Assembly (NCBI RefSeq): GCF_030323145.1 | Contig: NZ_CP100470.1 | Span: 2,211,001 to 2,275,000 of the forward strand | Length of the DNA: 64,000 nucleotides | Direction: 5' to 3' | Source of the DNA: Mesorhizobium sp. C432A | GTDB taxonomy: Bacteria > Pseudomonadota > Alphaproteobacteria > Rhizobiales > Rhizobiaceae | Shown here: piece after piece, positions 8,729 through 17,021 of the stretch | Numbering within the stretch: the stretch's first letter is position 1 | Layout of the letters: each line of letters begins with the position of its first letter | Notes under the pieces: generated by a model | Told to the model about the DNA's origin: nothing | The model's input: only the letters and a program-made list of their open reading frames with translations | The model's database searches: none | Position numbers and translations under genes: made by a program

Positions 8729-10048
8729 ATGATGCAGCAGAGCCTCGCCTTCGAAGGTCGACCGCGCACCGACTTCCGCCGCATGGCCGTCGTCGGCTAC
8801 GTGGCCATAGCGCTCTTCGTCGGCTGCTTCGGCTATTGGGCGGCGAACGCGCCGCTCTCCGGCGCGGTGATCACCTCCGGCACGATCTCGGCGACGGGCG
8901 GCAACATCCTCATCCAGCACCCCGAGGGCGGCATCATCGAGCAGTTGCTGGTGCATGAAGGCGACCGCGTGCAACAAGGCGAACCGCTGGTCCTGCTCGA
9001 CCGCAGGGCGGCTCAGACCGACCTCAACCGGCTGACCAGACAGACGATCGCGCTCAGGGCAAGTGCCGCGCGACTTGAGGCCGAGCGCGACGGATCGGAC
9101 AGGCTGGCGCCGATCGCCGAAGCAGCACCCGCGCCGTTCCAGCGCGATTTCGACAATCTGGTGCACGAACAGCAGAAGGAGTTCGAGGCCAGGCTCGCCC
9201 GGTTCCGCTCCGAGCAGTCGATCCTGGCGCAGCGCGTCGCCATGCATCGTGAGTCGGCGCTGGGACTGGAGGCGCAGAAACTCGCCATCCAGCAACAGGC
9301 CGAGATCGTGAAGAAGGAACTCGGCATCAAGACCGGCCTGCTCGACAAGGGTCTCACCAACCGCAGCGAATATTCGCAGCTTCTGCGCAGCGAGGCCGAT
9401 CTGGTCGGCCAGGCCGGCGCGCTGGAGGCGGATATCGCAGCGACCAAGACGCAGATCGTCGAAGCCCAGGCGCAGGTCGAGCGCGCGACCACGCAGCGCG
9501 TCGAGGACGCGCTGACCAAGCTCGACGAGGTTCGCACCAGCCTGGCCGACATCGGCGAACAGATCACCGCAGCCGAGGCGGTGCTGGGGCGCACGACGAT
9601 CAAGGCGCCGGCAGCCGGCATCGTGGTATCCTCGATCTACAACTCCAAAGGCAGCGTGATTGCGCCGGGGCAGAAGATCATGGAGATCCTGCCGACCGCG
9701 TCGGGCCTCATCGTCGACGCGAAGCTGCGGCCGAAAGACGTGGACCTGGTTCGCGTCGGCCAGCCGGCGAAGCTCAGGCTGTCCGCCCTGAACGCGCGCC
9801 TCACCCCTGAGGTCCCGGCTACGGTGACGCAAATTTCCGCCGACCGGCTGATCGATGAAACCACGCATGAGGCGTATTTCCGCGCCAGGCTGAAGATCAC
9901 CGACACGCTGCCGCAGGGCGTGAAAGCCGAGCAGCTTTACCCGGGAACGCCGGTCGAGGCGTTTATCAGCACCGGCGACCGAACCTTCCTCGAATATCTG
10001 GCGCGGCCGATGCTGGACTCGTTCGCGCGGGCGTTCACGGAGCGATAG
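8729..10048 (+). CDS. prsE: type I secretion membrane-fusion protein PrsE (HlyD family)
   Basis: 439 residues, three bases after prsD. One membrane segment lies near residues 17-38 (VGYVAIALFVGCFGYWAANA); next come a biotinyl-lipoyl half motif (ISATGGNILIQHPEGGIIEQLLVHEGD), a long alpha-helical hairpin rich in Gln/Glu/Ala (about 90-275) and a second lipoyl half (TTIKAPAAGIVVSSIYNSKG). This is the HlyD/PrtE layout. It bridges the inner-membrane PrsD to TolC. Its last 14 bases overlap the convergent parE-like gene. Confidence 0.92.
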   Translation: MMQQSLAFEGRPRTDFRRMAVVGYVAIALFVGCFGYWAANAPLSGAVITSGTISATGGNILIQHPEGGIIEQLLVHEGDRVQQGEPLVLLDRRAAQTDLNRLTRQTIALRASAARLEAERDGSDRLAPIAEAAPAPFQRDFDNLVHEQQKEFEARLARFRSEQSILAQRVAMHRESALGLEAQKLAIQQQAEIVKKELGIKTGLLDKGLTNRSEYSQLLRSEADLVGQAGALEADIAATKTQIVEAQAQVERATTQRVEDALTKLDEVRTSLADIGEQITAAEAVLGRTTIKAPAAGIVVSSIYNSKGSVIAPGQKIMEILPTASGLIVDAKLRPKDVDLVRVGQPAKLRLSALNARLTPEVPATVTQISADRLIDETTHEAYFRARLKITDTLPQGVKAEQLYPGTPVEAFISTGDRTFLEYLARPMLDSFARAFTER

Positions 10049-10349
10049 GCGCCAACTCGTCCTCCCAGTTGACGCCGCCGTAGAACACCCTGAGAATCAC
10101 CACCTGGTCGCCTTCTACGGTGAAGGCCACAGTCAGGCGGCGCTCGAAGCCAACGATGCAAAGCCCCGGCCGCACATCATCCCTTAGGGTTCCGCGTTCC
10201 GAGGCATAGTCGAGACCCAGGCAAAATCGCTCGATCCGCTCGATGTAGCGAAGGGCGGTGAGGTTGCCGGATGCGTGAGCGACCGTATCGTATATCCATA
10301 ACAGGTCCGTCTGGGCTTCCGGCAAAAGGACAACATGCCGGCGCTTCAC
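10035..10349 (-). CDS. parE: ParE/RelE-family toxin
   Basis: 104 residues from GTG 10349, which overlaps the antitoxin stop as GTGA, the common coupled arrangement. Features of the family are the basic start KRRHVVLLPEAQTDLLWIYD, the central YIERIERFC helix, and the end RRLTVAFTVEGDQVVILRVFYGG. ParE toxins poison DNA gyrase while RelE homologues cut mRNA; the antitoxin type favours the ParE branch. Convergent with prsE, overlapping its last 14 bases. Confidence 0.88.
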   Translation of the reverse strand: MKRRHVVLLPEAQTDLLWIYDTVAHASGNLTALRYIERIERFCLGLDYASERGTLRDDVRPGLCIVGFERRLTVAFTVEGDQVVILRVFYGGVNWEDELAPIAP

Positions 10350-10627
10350 ACGTTCCCCTTGAGGCGAGCTGCGTGATGTGCGCGAATGCTTTCAAAAGAC
10401 TTGTCGGCCGGGATGGCCTGGGAGGGGTCTGCCTTCCACCTATCATAGGTCGGCGCGACCTCCTCACGCAGCCAGCGCTCCACAGCGGCGTCGCGTTCCT
10501 GCAATGCGCGAAGACCGGCGCGGATCACTTCACTGCTGGTCGCGTATGTGCCGGACCGAACGAGCTGGTCGATGAAAGCAGCCTGCTCGGCCGGCAGGCT
10601 GAAGGTGCGTTTTTCGGTGGCGGACAT
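10346..10627 (-). CDS. parD: ParD-family ribbon-helix-helix antitoxin
   Basis: 93 residues. The N-terminal ribbon-helix-helix is clear: KRTFSLPAEQAAFIDQLVRS followed by GTYATSSEVIRAGLRALQERD, the standard CopG/ParD pattern (SEVIRAGLR). The C-terminal 45 residues would wrap the toxin. It precedes and overlaps the toxin gene by four bases. An 11-bp-arm palindrome 18 bases upstream of the start is its probable autoregulatory operator. Confidence 0.9.
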   Translation of the reverse strand: MSATEKRTFSLPAEQAAFIDQLVRSGTYATSSEVIRAGLRALQERDAAVERWLREEVAPTYDRWKADPSQAIPADKSFESIRAHHAARLKGNV

Positions 10628-10644
10628 GGATCCCTCCTATCAGG

Positions 10645-10667
10645 TTGGTATGATATTATCATACCAA
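10645..10667. promoter_or_regulatory. perfect palindrome, probable ParD operator
   Basis: A 23-bp sequence made of two perfect 11-base arms (TTGGTATGATA and its complement) around a single central T. It lies 17 bases upstream of the antitoxin start on the minus strand, where ParD-type RHH proteins usually repress their own operon. The AT-rich core may also contain the -10 element. Seen directly; the protein partner is inferred. Confidence 0.8.
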
Positions 10668-10695
10668 CGGCGAGATCGCACGCCCCAATATAGGC

Positions 10696-11691
10696 TTAGG
10701 GACCGCTCCCCTTGCCGTCGGCAAAGACACCGGACATTCGGTTCGGATGCCTGAGATGGGTCGGCGTGATACCGGTCTGATGGCGGAAGACACGGCTGAA
10801 ATGGCCGGCATTGGGAAAACCGCAGCGGTAGGCGATGTCGCCGATTGCCAAGTCGCTCCCCTCCAGCAGCGACTTGGCCTGATGTACGCGCAGCGCAAGA
10901 TAGGCGGCCATCGGGCCGATGCCGAGCTCGGCGCAGAACAGCCGCTCAAGCTGGCGCCGGGATAAATGCAACCGGCCCGCGATCTCGGCGACCGACAGCG
11001 TCTCCTGGAGATTGCTTTCCATCAGAAGCAGCGCCCGTTTCACCGCTCGGCTCGACGCGGCCGGAAAGAGATCGCCGACGGGCTGCACATCCAGGCTCGA
11101 GCGGATGCGGTCGAGCACGAGGATCTTGGCGGCTTTTTCCGCAGCCTTGCGGCCGATGAACTGCGACACGAAATGGCCGGCAAGGTCGGCCGCACCCGTG
11201 CCGCCGGCGCAGGTCGAGCGGCCCCTATCGACGGAAAACAGGCTGTCGGCATGGGCGTTCACGTCAGGGAATTGGCTGCGGAAATCCTTGATATGGAACC
11301 AGCTGACGGCGGCACTGTAGCCATCGAGCAGGCCGTAGCGCGCGAGCACGAAGCTGCCGGTGCAGAGTGCCGTCAGCGGCACGCACTTTTCGGCCGCCCG
11401 CAACAGGAAGGCCTCCTTTTCGGAGCTGAGGCTGCGGTTGGTGTCGAGCAGACCGCCGACCACGACGACATTGTCGAACTCCTGCGGATTGCCGATCGCC
11501 TTGGTCGGCAGCAACTCGACACCGCAACTCGCGCGGATCGGCAGGCCACGCTCGCCGACGATCTCCCAGTCGAACTCGATCCGGCGGCTGCGGTCGCCTT
11601 CATCGCCGGCCAGCCGCAGCGTGTCGATGAACAGCGACAGCGGCGACAGCGTGAAGTCGCGAACCAAGAGAAACGCAAACCGCCTGGCCAT
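10696..11691 (-). CDS. GlxA-type transcriptional regulator (DJ-1/PfpI domain + AraC HTH)
   Basis: 331 residues. Residues about 5-190 form a class I glutamine-amidotransferase-like/DJ-1 domain with the nucleophile-elbow region PLTALCTGSFVLARYGLLDG; the Cys sits in ALCTGS. Residues about 225-320 form two AraC helix-turn-helix units (VAEIAGRLHLSRRQLERLF and IGDIAYRCGFPNAGHFSRVF). Such regulators control amino-acid, carnitine, betaine or arginine catabolism. It is transcribed away from the M20 amidohydrolase at 11970, its most likely target. Confidence 0.9.
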   Translation of the reverse strand: MARRFAFLLVRDFTLSPLSLFIDTLRLAGDEGDRSRRIEFDWEIVGERGLPIRASCGVELLPTKAIGNPQEFDNVVVVGGLLDTNRSLSSEKEAFLLRAAEKCVPLTALCTGSFVLARYGLLDGYSAAVSWFHIKDFRSQFPDVNAHADSLFSVDRGRSTCAGGTGAADLAGHFVSQFIGRKAAEKAAKILVLDRIRSSLDVQPVGDLFPAASSRAVKRALLLMESNLQETLSVAEIAGRLHLSRRQLERLFCAELGIGPMAAYLALRVHQAKSLLEGSDLAIGDIAYRCGFPNAGHFSRVFRHQTGITPTHLRHPNRMSGVFADGKGSGP

Positions 11692-11969
11692 TGTTGCTCC
11701 GAAACGTTCCTTCGGGTGGATGGAAGCAAAGATGTCGCACAGGCGAGCACGCGGCGCTTTTCAGGAGAAGCCACCGGATGTCGGAGATGAGATCGACGGC
11801 CTCAGTGCGGAGCTGGAAATTCTCTGGGTTGTGTGGTGGTCATGGGATGTCGTCATCTACGCTCACACAAGACAGGCAGATGGACCAGTGGAATTGATCA
11901 GCATGGCACGGCGTGAGAAAAACCCTATCGTGTTTGTGTAACCTGCAGCACCAAAGCGGAGCCCAAGCC

Positions 11970-13118
11970 ATGACCCTCACCAATCGCGATATCATCGAGC
12001 TGACGGCATGGCGCCGCAAGCTGCACCAAAACCCGGAAATCTCCAACGAGGAAGAACAGACCGCCAAGGAAGTCGTCAGCTTCCTCGCCGATACAGCGCC
12101 GGACAAGGTGCTGACCGGCCTCGGCGGTCATGGCGTGGCGGCGGTCTATGACAGCGGCCAGGCGGGACCGACGGTGCTGTTCCGCTCGGAGATCGATGCG
12201 CTGCCGATCGAGGAGCTTTCGGGCGTCGAGCATGCCTCGCAGGTGCCGGGAAAATCGCATATGTGCGGCCATGACGGCCACACCGCGATCCTGGCCGCAC
12301 TTGGCCGCCAGCTCGGGCGTGAGCGGCCGGCCCGCGGCCGCGTCGTCTTGATGTTCCAGCCGGCGGAGGAGACCGGCAATGGTGCGGCCGGCGTCGTCGC
12401 CGATCCACGCTTTGGCGAGATCGCGCCGGACTTCGCCTTCTCGCTGCACAATCTGCCGGGCGTGCCGTTCGGCGAGGTGCGGCTCAAGCCCGGCGTCGTC
12501 AACTGCGCCTCGCGCGGCATCCGCATCGTGCTGGAGGGCAAGACCGCGCATTCCTCCATGCCCGAAACCGGCGTGTCGCCGATGCCGGCGGTGAGCGAGC
12601 TCATGCCGCTGCTGCCGGCGCTCGGACGCGGCACCTTTGCCGACGATGTTTTCAGCATGGTCACCGTCACCCATGCGACGATGGGCGAGGCCGTGTTCGG
12701 CATCGCGCCCGGCTACGCCGAGGTGTGGGCGACGCTGCGTACAAGGCGCGACGAGCGCATGGCGGAACTGGTCGCGGCGGCGGAAGCGTTGGCCACCAGG
12801 ATCGCGGCCGAGCACCGTCTTTCCGTGCACTGCGATTATCATGAGATTTTCGTCGCCAGCGTCAACGCTCCAGACGCGGTGGAACATCTCAACCGCGCGC
12901 TGGACGAAGAGGGCGTCGCGCGCAGCGAGGAAGCCTTGCCGATGCGCGCTTCGGAAGATTTTGGCATCTTCGGCCACAAGGCGAGGTCGGCGATGTTCTT
13001 CCTCGGCGCGGGCGAGCGCACCCCGTCATTGCACAATCCCGATTATGATTTTCCCGACGATCTGATCCCGATCGGTTCGAAGATCTTCATGCGCACGGCG
13101 CGCAACCTGCTGGGGTGA
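11970..13118 (+). CDS. M20 family aminoacylase/amidohydrolase
   Basis: 382 residues from ATG 11970 (GGAG at 11957). The opening LTAWRRKLHQNPEISNEEEQ is typical of the M20D hippuricase/IAA-amino-acid hydrolase branch. Metal ligands are visible in KSHMCGHDGHTAIL, QPAEETGNGA and near the end in the HNPDYDFPDDLIPIG region; the dimerisation domain occupies about 180-290. It hydrolyses an N-acyl amino acid or similar amide in the cytosol; the substrate is not readable. Divergent from the GlxA-type regulator. Confidence 0.9.
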   Translation: MTLTNRDIIELTAWRRKLHQNPEISNEEEQTAKEVVSFLADTAPDKVLTGLGGHGVAAVYDSGQAGPTVLFRSEIDALPIEELSGVEHASQVPGKSHMCGHDGHTAILAALGRQLGRERPARGRVVLMFQPAEETGNGAAGVVADPRFGEIAPDFAFSLHNLPGVPFGEVRLKPGVVNCASRGIRIVLEGKTAHSSMPETGVSPMPAVSELMPLLPALGRGTFADDVFSMVTVTHATMGEAVFGIAPGYAEVWATLRTRRDERMAELVAAAEALATRIAAEHRLSVHCDYHEIFVASVNAPDAVEHLNRALDEEGVARSEEALPMRASEDFGIFGHKARSAMFFLGAGERTPSLHNPDYDFPDDLIPIGSKIFMRTARNLLG

Positions 13119-13206
13119 GCGGCCCTGCAAAATCCGCATCCTGAAGCTGCCTTTTTCCCGCTGGAATCGTCTTGTAGTCGCCTCCTACATTAGGAGGGGC
13201 TTTTGG

Positions 13207-13566
13207 ATGAGAATTGCAATGGTCGTCGCGTTGACTGCGACAGTGGCAGGGTGCGTATCGTCTCCGGTCCAGTATGGAGCCTCGCTCTCGACCCAAGACC
13301 CGAAATGGGCGACGCCGGAATGCCAGCAGGCCCGCACCGATGCCATGAATTACGACGCGCGCGAGAGGGAGCATCCGGGATGGGCCGCCGGGGTCGTGCT
13401 GGGGCCATACAGCATGGGTCTGGTGGCGGCCATCAAGGAGCATGAGCAGCAGCAGCGAAGGCTGTTGGCGCGCGAGGTGCATTTGCAGTGCTCAAGCCTG
13501 CCGCTGCCGAAGGATTTGGACTTCGATCCGCAAATCTACGCACCAAAGCCGGGGAAATATCCGTAG
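13207..13566 (+). CDS. small lipoprotein, unknown function
   Basis: 119 residues; ATG 13207 has AGGAGGGG about 8 bases upstream. The N-terminus MRIAMVVALTATVAGC ends in a lipobox (VAGC), so it should be lipidated at Cys16. The rest is hydrophilic with EREHPGWAAGVVLGPYSMGL and a Gln/Arg-rich helix EHEQQQRRLLAREV, ending in a proline-rich tail. I do not recognise a family. Envelope location is a firm inference from the lipobox. Confidence 0.75.
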   Translation: MRIAMVVALTATVAGCVSSPVQYGASLSTQDPKWATPECQQARTDAMNYDAREREHPGWAAGVVLGPYSMGLVAAIKEHEQQQRRLLAREVHLQCSSLPLPKDLDFDPQIYAPKPGKYP

Positions 13567-14012
13567 GGCTGGGATTGGTTTGCACAGGGACAATAGCGGA
13601 GGCTTGCGCCCTACGAATACCCCCACCCTCAATCCCTCCCAACAAGGGGGAGGGAGACTAGGTTGGCGCTGATTTCCGCAAAACCGTCTAAGTCGACTTA
13701 AAAAAGGGCTGGGCGTGCGGCAGCGTTCCCTCCGCCTTGTGAGGGTCCGAAGGACGGGCGAAACCCTGGCTCGCCCCGGCAAGTTAGAGTGGTGGTCCTC
13801 TTCGTACAAGCTCATATGCGATAGCCCTTGCCCCGAGGCATTGGCATTGCCAGCTCTGTATGAAGCGCTCCTCCGCTCTCCCCACCAGCTTTGCGCCTTG
13901 ACCCACCGAGGGCTCTCCCTGGAACCAAATCCAAGCCTAAACTGTTCAAGTTGGTTACGACGCCGACGAGCCCTGCCGGTTGGGCAAGCGGCGCACTTGA
14001 GGAGCTCCCATC
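13567..14012. repeat. gene-free stretch with dispersed repeat fragments
   Basis: 446 bases without a convincing gene. Two fragments of dispersed intergenic repeats are visible. CCCCCACCCTCAATCCCTCC followed by AAGGGGGAGGGAGAC lies at about 13620-13662. A second unit at about 13746-13784 (GGTCCGAAGGACGGGCGAAA, then CCTGGCTCGCCCCGGCAAG) recurs almost exactly, inverted, at about 47105-47146. Both look like remnants of palindromic elements rather than functional genes. Confidence 0.6.
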
Positions 14013-14453
14013 ATGACCATCTCGTCCAGCTTTCATTCGCTTGCGGTTGCGGCCATCGCCACTGTTGCCGTCGGGGCGGCCAGTGCCGCGCATGCCGATA
14101 GCGGCACGATCCGCTTTGCCGTCTACAAGGCGGCCTTCTTCGTCGGCGGCTCGGGCGGCGAGGGCACGCTTACCTTCCACGGCCGCTCCTATCCCATCAC
14201 GATCGGCGGCGTTTCGGGCGGCTTCGCCTTCGGGGTTTCCAAGACCTATTTCCGGGGCACCGTGCGCCATATCCGCAGGGTGCGGGATGCGACCGGCGTT
14301 TATGGCGCGGCCGGCGGTGGCGGCGCGCTCGGCAAGGGGGCGCAGGTGATCGTCATGACCAACGACAAGGGCGCCCAGCTCGAGCTTACCGGCCGGCAGG
14401 TGGGCCTGCAGGTGAATGCGGATCTGAGCGGGATGGCGATTTCGTTGAAGTAA
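14013..14453 (+). CDS. exported EipA/DUF1134-like envelope protein
   Basis: 146 residues with a signal peptide (about 1-29, cleavage after AAHA). The mature domain is a compact glycine-rich barrel: FVGGSGGEGTLTFHGRSYPI, then IGGVSGGFAFGVSKTYFRG and GRQVGLQVNADLSGMAISL. This pattern, including the closing DLSGM-x-ISL, resembles the periplasmic DUF1134/EipA family known in Brucella and Caulobacter for envelope integrity, but the protein is shorter. The family link is from memory of the motif pattern and is moderate. Confidence 0.6.
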   Translation: MTISSSFHSLAVAAIATVAVGAASAAHADSGTIRFAVYKAAFFVGGSGGEGTLTFHGRSYPITIGGVSGGFAFGVSKTYFRGTVRHIRRVRDATGVYGAAGGGGALGKGAQVIVMTNDKGAQLELTGRQVGLQVNADLSGMAISLK

Positions 14454-14510
14454 GGGGCGTTGCGTCTGGGTGGGCAAGGTCGCCCAGGATGGTGGCAATC
14501 AGTAGGTCGG

Positions 14511-14718
14511 TCCCCCACTCCGTCTCGGCTTCGCCGAGCCACCTCTACCCCCACTTTCGTGGGGGAGAGGAAACGCTAATTTTGGAAGTCGCGGCTTCAA
14601 AGGCTTAGGTTCTGCCTCAAGAAAAACTTGGATTTCCTTCCTATGAAAGCTTGGCATTTCCTCTCCCCCACGGACGTGGGGGTAGAGGTGGCTCGGCGAA
14701 GCCGAGACGGAGTGGGGG
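14511..14718. repeat. inverted-repeat intergenic element, type A
   Basis: Two arms of about 62 bases in opposite orientation (14511-14573 and 14657-14718) flank an 83-base centre. Each arm carries TCCCCCACTCCGTCTCGGCT, the small palindrome CTCGGCTTCGCCGAG, and a CCCCCAC...GTGGGGG hairpin. A second copy lies at 47074-47268. The element has no coding capacity and looks like a rhizobial palindromic mosaic (RIME-like) or a MITE. It separates the exported protein gene from the transporter operon. Confidence 0.8.
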
Positions 14719-14806
14719 CTGGCGCTGCCGTAGGCGATAGCCTTGCGCTTCTGACGGGTAAGCCTGGCTTGCAGCGCCGGACCGGCGCCACTACTGCCGC
14801 CAGCCC

Positions 14807-15787
14807 CTACCGCTCCTCCACAATCCGCAAATACGCCGCCGTCACGAACAGCACGATCAGCCCGAACAAGATCCGCCGTGCCCCCTCCGGCATCTGCAGG
14901 ATGGTCAGCAGTGTTGTCAGCACGGTCAGGATCAGGGCGCCGATGATGGTGCCGGTGTAGCCGCCGCGGCCGCCGAAGATGGAGGTGCCGCCGATGACGG
15001 CGGCGGCGACCGAGGGCAGCACCAGCGGTTCGGCGAGCGACAGCGACGGCGCCTTGATCAAGCCGATATAGAGCAGGCCGGTGATGCCGGCGAGCACGCT
15101 GGAGGTGACGTAGAGCGCGGTGATGACCTGCCAGTATTGCACGCCCGACAGGCGGGTCGCGCGCTCATTGTCGCCGACGGCGTAGAGCAGGCGGCCGAAG
15201 CCGGTGCGGGCGAGCGTGAAGACGATGAGGGCGGCGAGCGGCACGAACAAAAGCAGCGCGTTGGGGAAGCCCCATGTCACGCCGGTGCCGAGCCAAGCCA
15301 GGAAGTCGGGGATTTTTGCGCCCGACGCGATCACCGTGCGCTGGTAGACCTGCAGGCAGCCGGTGCCGATCAGGCTGGTGCCCAGCGTCATGATCAGCGG
15401 GTGGACGCGGAAGACGCCGACGCCGATGCCATTGACGAGGCCGATCAGCACCGCCGGCATCATCGCCAGGAGGAACGCCACCGCCGGATCCTGGTTGACC
15501 ACTTGCGTGGCCATGATGAAGGCGCTCATCGTCGCCACCGTGCCGACCGACAGGTCGATGCCGCCGGTCAGCATGGTTATGGTCTGGCATCCCGAGAGGA
15601 TCGCCAGCGGGATGGCGAATTTGATGGTGTTGGCGATCCAGCGCTCGTTGACGATGCCGGGGCGCAGGACCTGCAGGATTATAACCAGGATGGCGAGCAG
15701 GACGATCAGCGGGATGAGCGGGCGATCGGCCATGAAGCGCTTTATGCGGCGGCCGAAGGGGACCGGGGTGATGGCGGTGGTGCTCAT
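14807..15787 (-). CDS. ribose-type sugar ABC transporter permease
   Basis: 326 residues from ATG 15787 (an upstream ATG at 15829 would add 14 non-hydrophobic residues and is less likely). About ten membrane segments. The family signature GGIDLSVGTVATMSAFIMA lies near residue 80, and the conserved EPLVLPSVAAAVIGGTSIFG stretch lies near 255. This is the RbsC/BPD_transp_2 family. It is the last gene of the minus-strand operon that also holds a second permease, a double ATPase and a binding protein. Confidence 0.92.
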   Translation of the reverse strand: MSTTAITPVPFGRRIKRFMADRPLIPLIVLLAILVIILQVLRPGIVNERWIANTIKFAIPLAILSGCQTITMLTGGIDLSVGTVATMSAFIMATQVVNQDPAVAFLLAMMPAVLIGLVNGIGVGVFRVHPLIMTLGTSLIGTGCLQVYQRTVIASGAKIPDFLAWLGTGVTWGFPNALLLFVPLAALIVFTLARTGFGRLLYAVGDNERATRLSGVQYWQVITALYVTSSVLAGITGLLYIGLIKAPSLSLAEPLVLPSVAAAVIGGTSIFGGRGGYTGTIIGALILTVLTTLLTILQMPEGARRILFGLIVLFVTAAYLRIVEER

Positions 15788-15845
15788 GGGGCGGCTCTTG
15801 CTCGCGATGAGGTTTGCAAGGTGCGGCAAGTTGGCGAGGACAGTG

Positions 15846-16012
15846 CTCTACGGCGCCCCCCTCTGGCCTGCCGGCCATCTCCCCCACTTGTGGGGAGATT
15901 GGCAGCTTCATCGCCTCGCTCATTCTTGCAAGGTTGGAGATTGGCGAAGGTCGTCGCGACATCCAATCTCCCCCCTTGTGGGGGAGATGTCCGGCAGGAC
16001 AGAGGGGGGCGC
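15846..16012. repeat. inverted-repeat intergenic element, type B
   Basis: Arms of about 50-58 bases (15846-15903 and 15964-16012) in inverted orientation. Each contains GGCGCCCCCCTCTG, a CTGCC(GG) stretch, CATCTCCCCCAC and GGGGAGATTG or their complements. The same design occurs at 18603-18776. It lies between the two permease genes of one operon, so it would be transcribed as a long stem-loop and could set relative expression or mRNA stability. Confidence 0.8.
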
Positions 16013-16049
16013 GAAGGAACGCCGACGTCTCTCTGCGACAGCCCTCCCA

Positions 16050-17021
16050 TCATTGCCGCCCCCGCATGGTGATAAACGCGCCGAACATCACCACCGCCAC
16101 CATGATCAGCCCCTCGATAATAGCCGTGACATTCGGGTCGATAGCGAGCAGCGTCAAATCCGTGCGCACCAGGCGCAACACGAAGACGGCGACAATGGGG
16201 CCTAGCAGGCCGCCCTTGCCGCCGCCGAGGGCGACGCCGCCCAGCACCACGGCGGCGACGCTGGCCAAGAGATAAGGGCCGGGGATGGGGGCGCCGATGC
16301 CGGTGCTCATGGTCAGCGCCAGGCCACCGAAGGCGGCGAACAGGCCCGACAGCGCATAGGCGATGATACGGGTGCGCTTGACCGGCACGCCGGAGCGAAA
16401 CGCCGCCAGTTCGCTCGAGCCGATGGCGTAGATGGAGAGGCCGAGGCGCGAGCGCCGCAGCGGTATCCAGATGACGCAGAGGCACACGATCAGCACCAGC
16501 AGCGCCTTGGGCAGCCAGGCATCTACGGCGTCGGGCAGGCCGGGGATCGGTACGGTGCCAGAGATCAGCGCCTTCAGCCATTCGGCGATGCCGCCGCCCG
16601 GCGCGTCGAGTACCAGCAGGGCTGCACCCTGCAGCACGAACAGCATGGCCAGCGTCACGACAATGTCGGGCACGCGGGTGACGACGATGAGCAGGCCGTT
16701 GAGTGCGCCGAGCACGAAACCCATGGCCAGCACGAAGGGCACCACGAACAGCGCGTATTCCTCGCTCGCGCCATTCATCATCGACGCCGCGGTGACGCTG
16801 GTCAGCGCCATCATGGCGGCGACCGACAGGTCAATGCCGCCGGCGATGACGACCACCGTCTGCGCGGCGACTGCGAAGGCATAGGGCAGAACGGCGCGGG
16901 CGAGCGAGCCGAAATCATTGCTGCCATAGGCCGGCTGGATGATCCTGGTGGCGATGAACAGGACGATGAGCAGGGCGAACAGGCCGACAACCCAGCCCTG
17001 GCGGCGCAGGAAATGGCTCAT
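16050..17021 (-). CDS. ribose-type sugar ABC transporter permease
   Basis: 323 residues, BPD_transp_2/RbsC family, about nine to ten membrane segments. The signature AGGIDLSVAAMMALTSVTAA is near residue 62 and the later loop LLASVAAVVLGGVALGGGKG near 255. Its ATG overlaps the stop of the ATPase gene by four bases (17018-17021). It should form a heterodimeric channel with the permease at 14807. Confidence 0.92.
   Translation of the reverse strand: MSHFLRRQGWVVGLFALLIVLFIATRIIQPAYGSNDFGSLARAVLPYAFAVAAQTVVVIAGGIDLSVAAMMALTSVTAASMMNGASEEYALFVVPFVLAMGFVLGALNGLLIVVTRVPDIVVTLAMLFVLQGAALLVLDAPGGGIAEWLKALISGTVPIPGLPDAVDAWLPKALLVLIVCLCVIWIPLRRSRLGLSIYAIGSSELAAFRSGVPVKRTRIIAYALSGLFAAFGGLALTMSTGIGAPIPGPYLLASVAAVVLGGVALGGGKGGLLGPIVAVFVLRLVRTDLTLLAIDPNVTAIIEGLIMVAVVMFGAFITMRGRQ

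Noticed and set aside
14511..14718. possible CRISPR-like repeat array
   Set aside because: Only two arms in inverted orientation with no regularly spaced direct repeats; it is a palindromic intergenic element.
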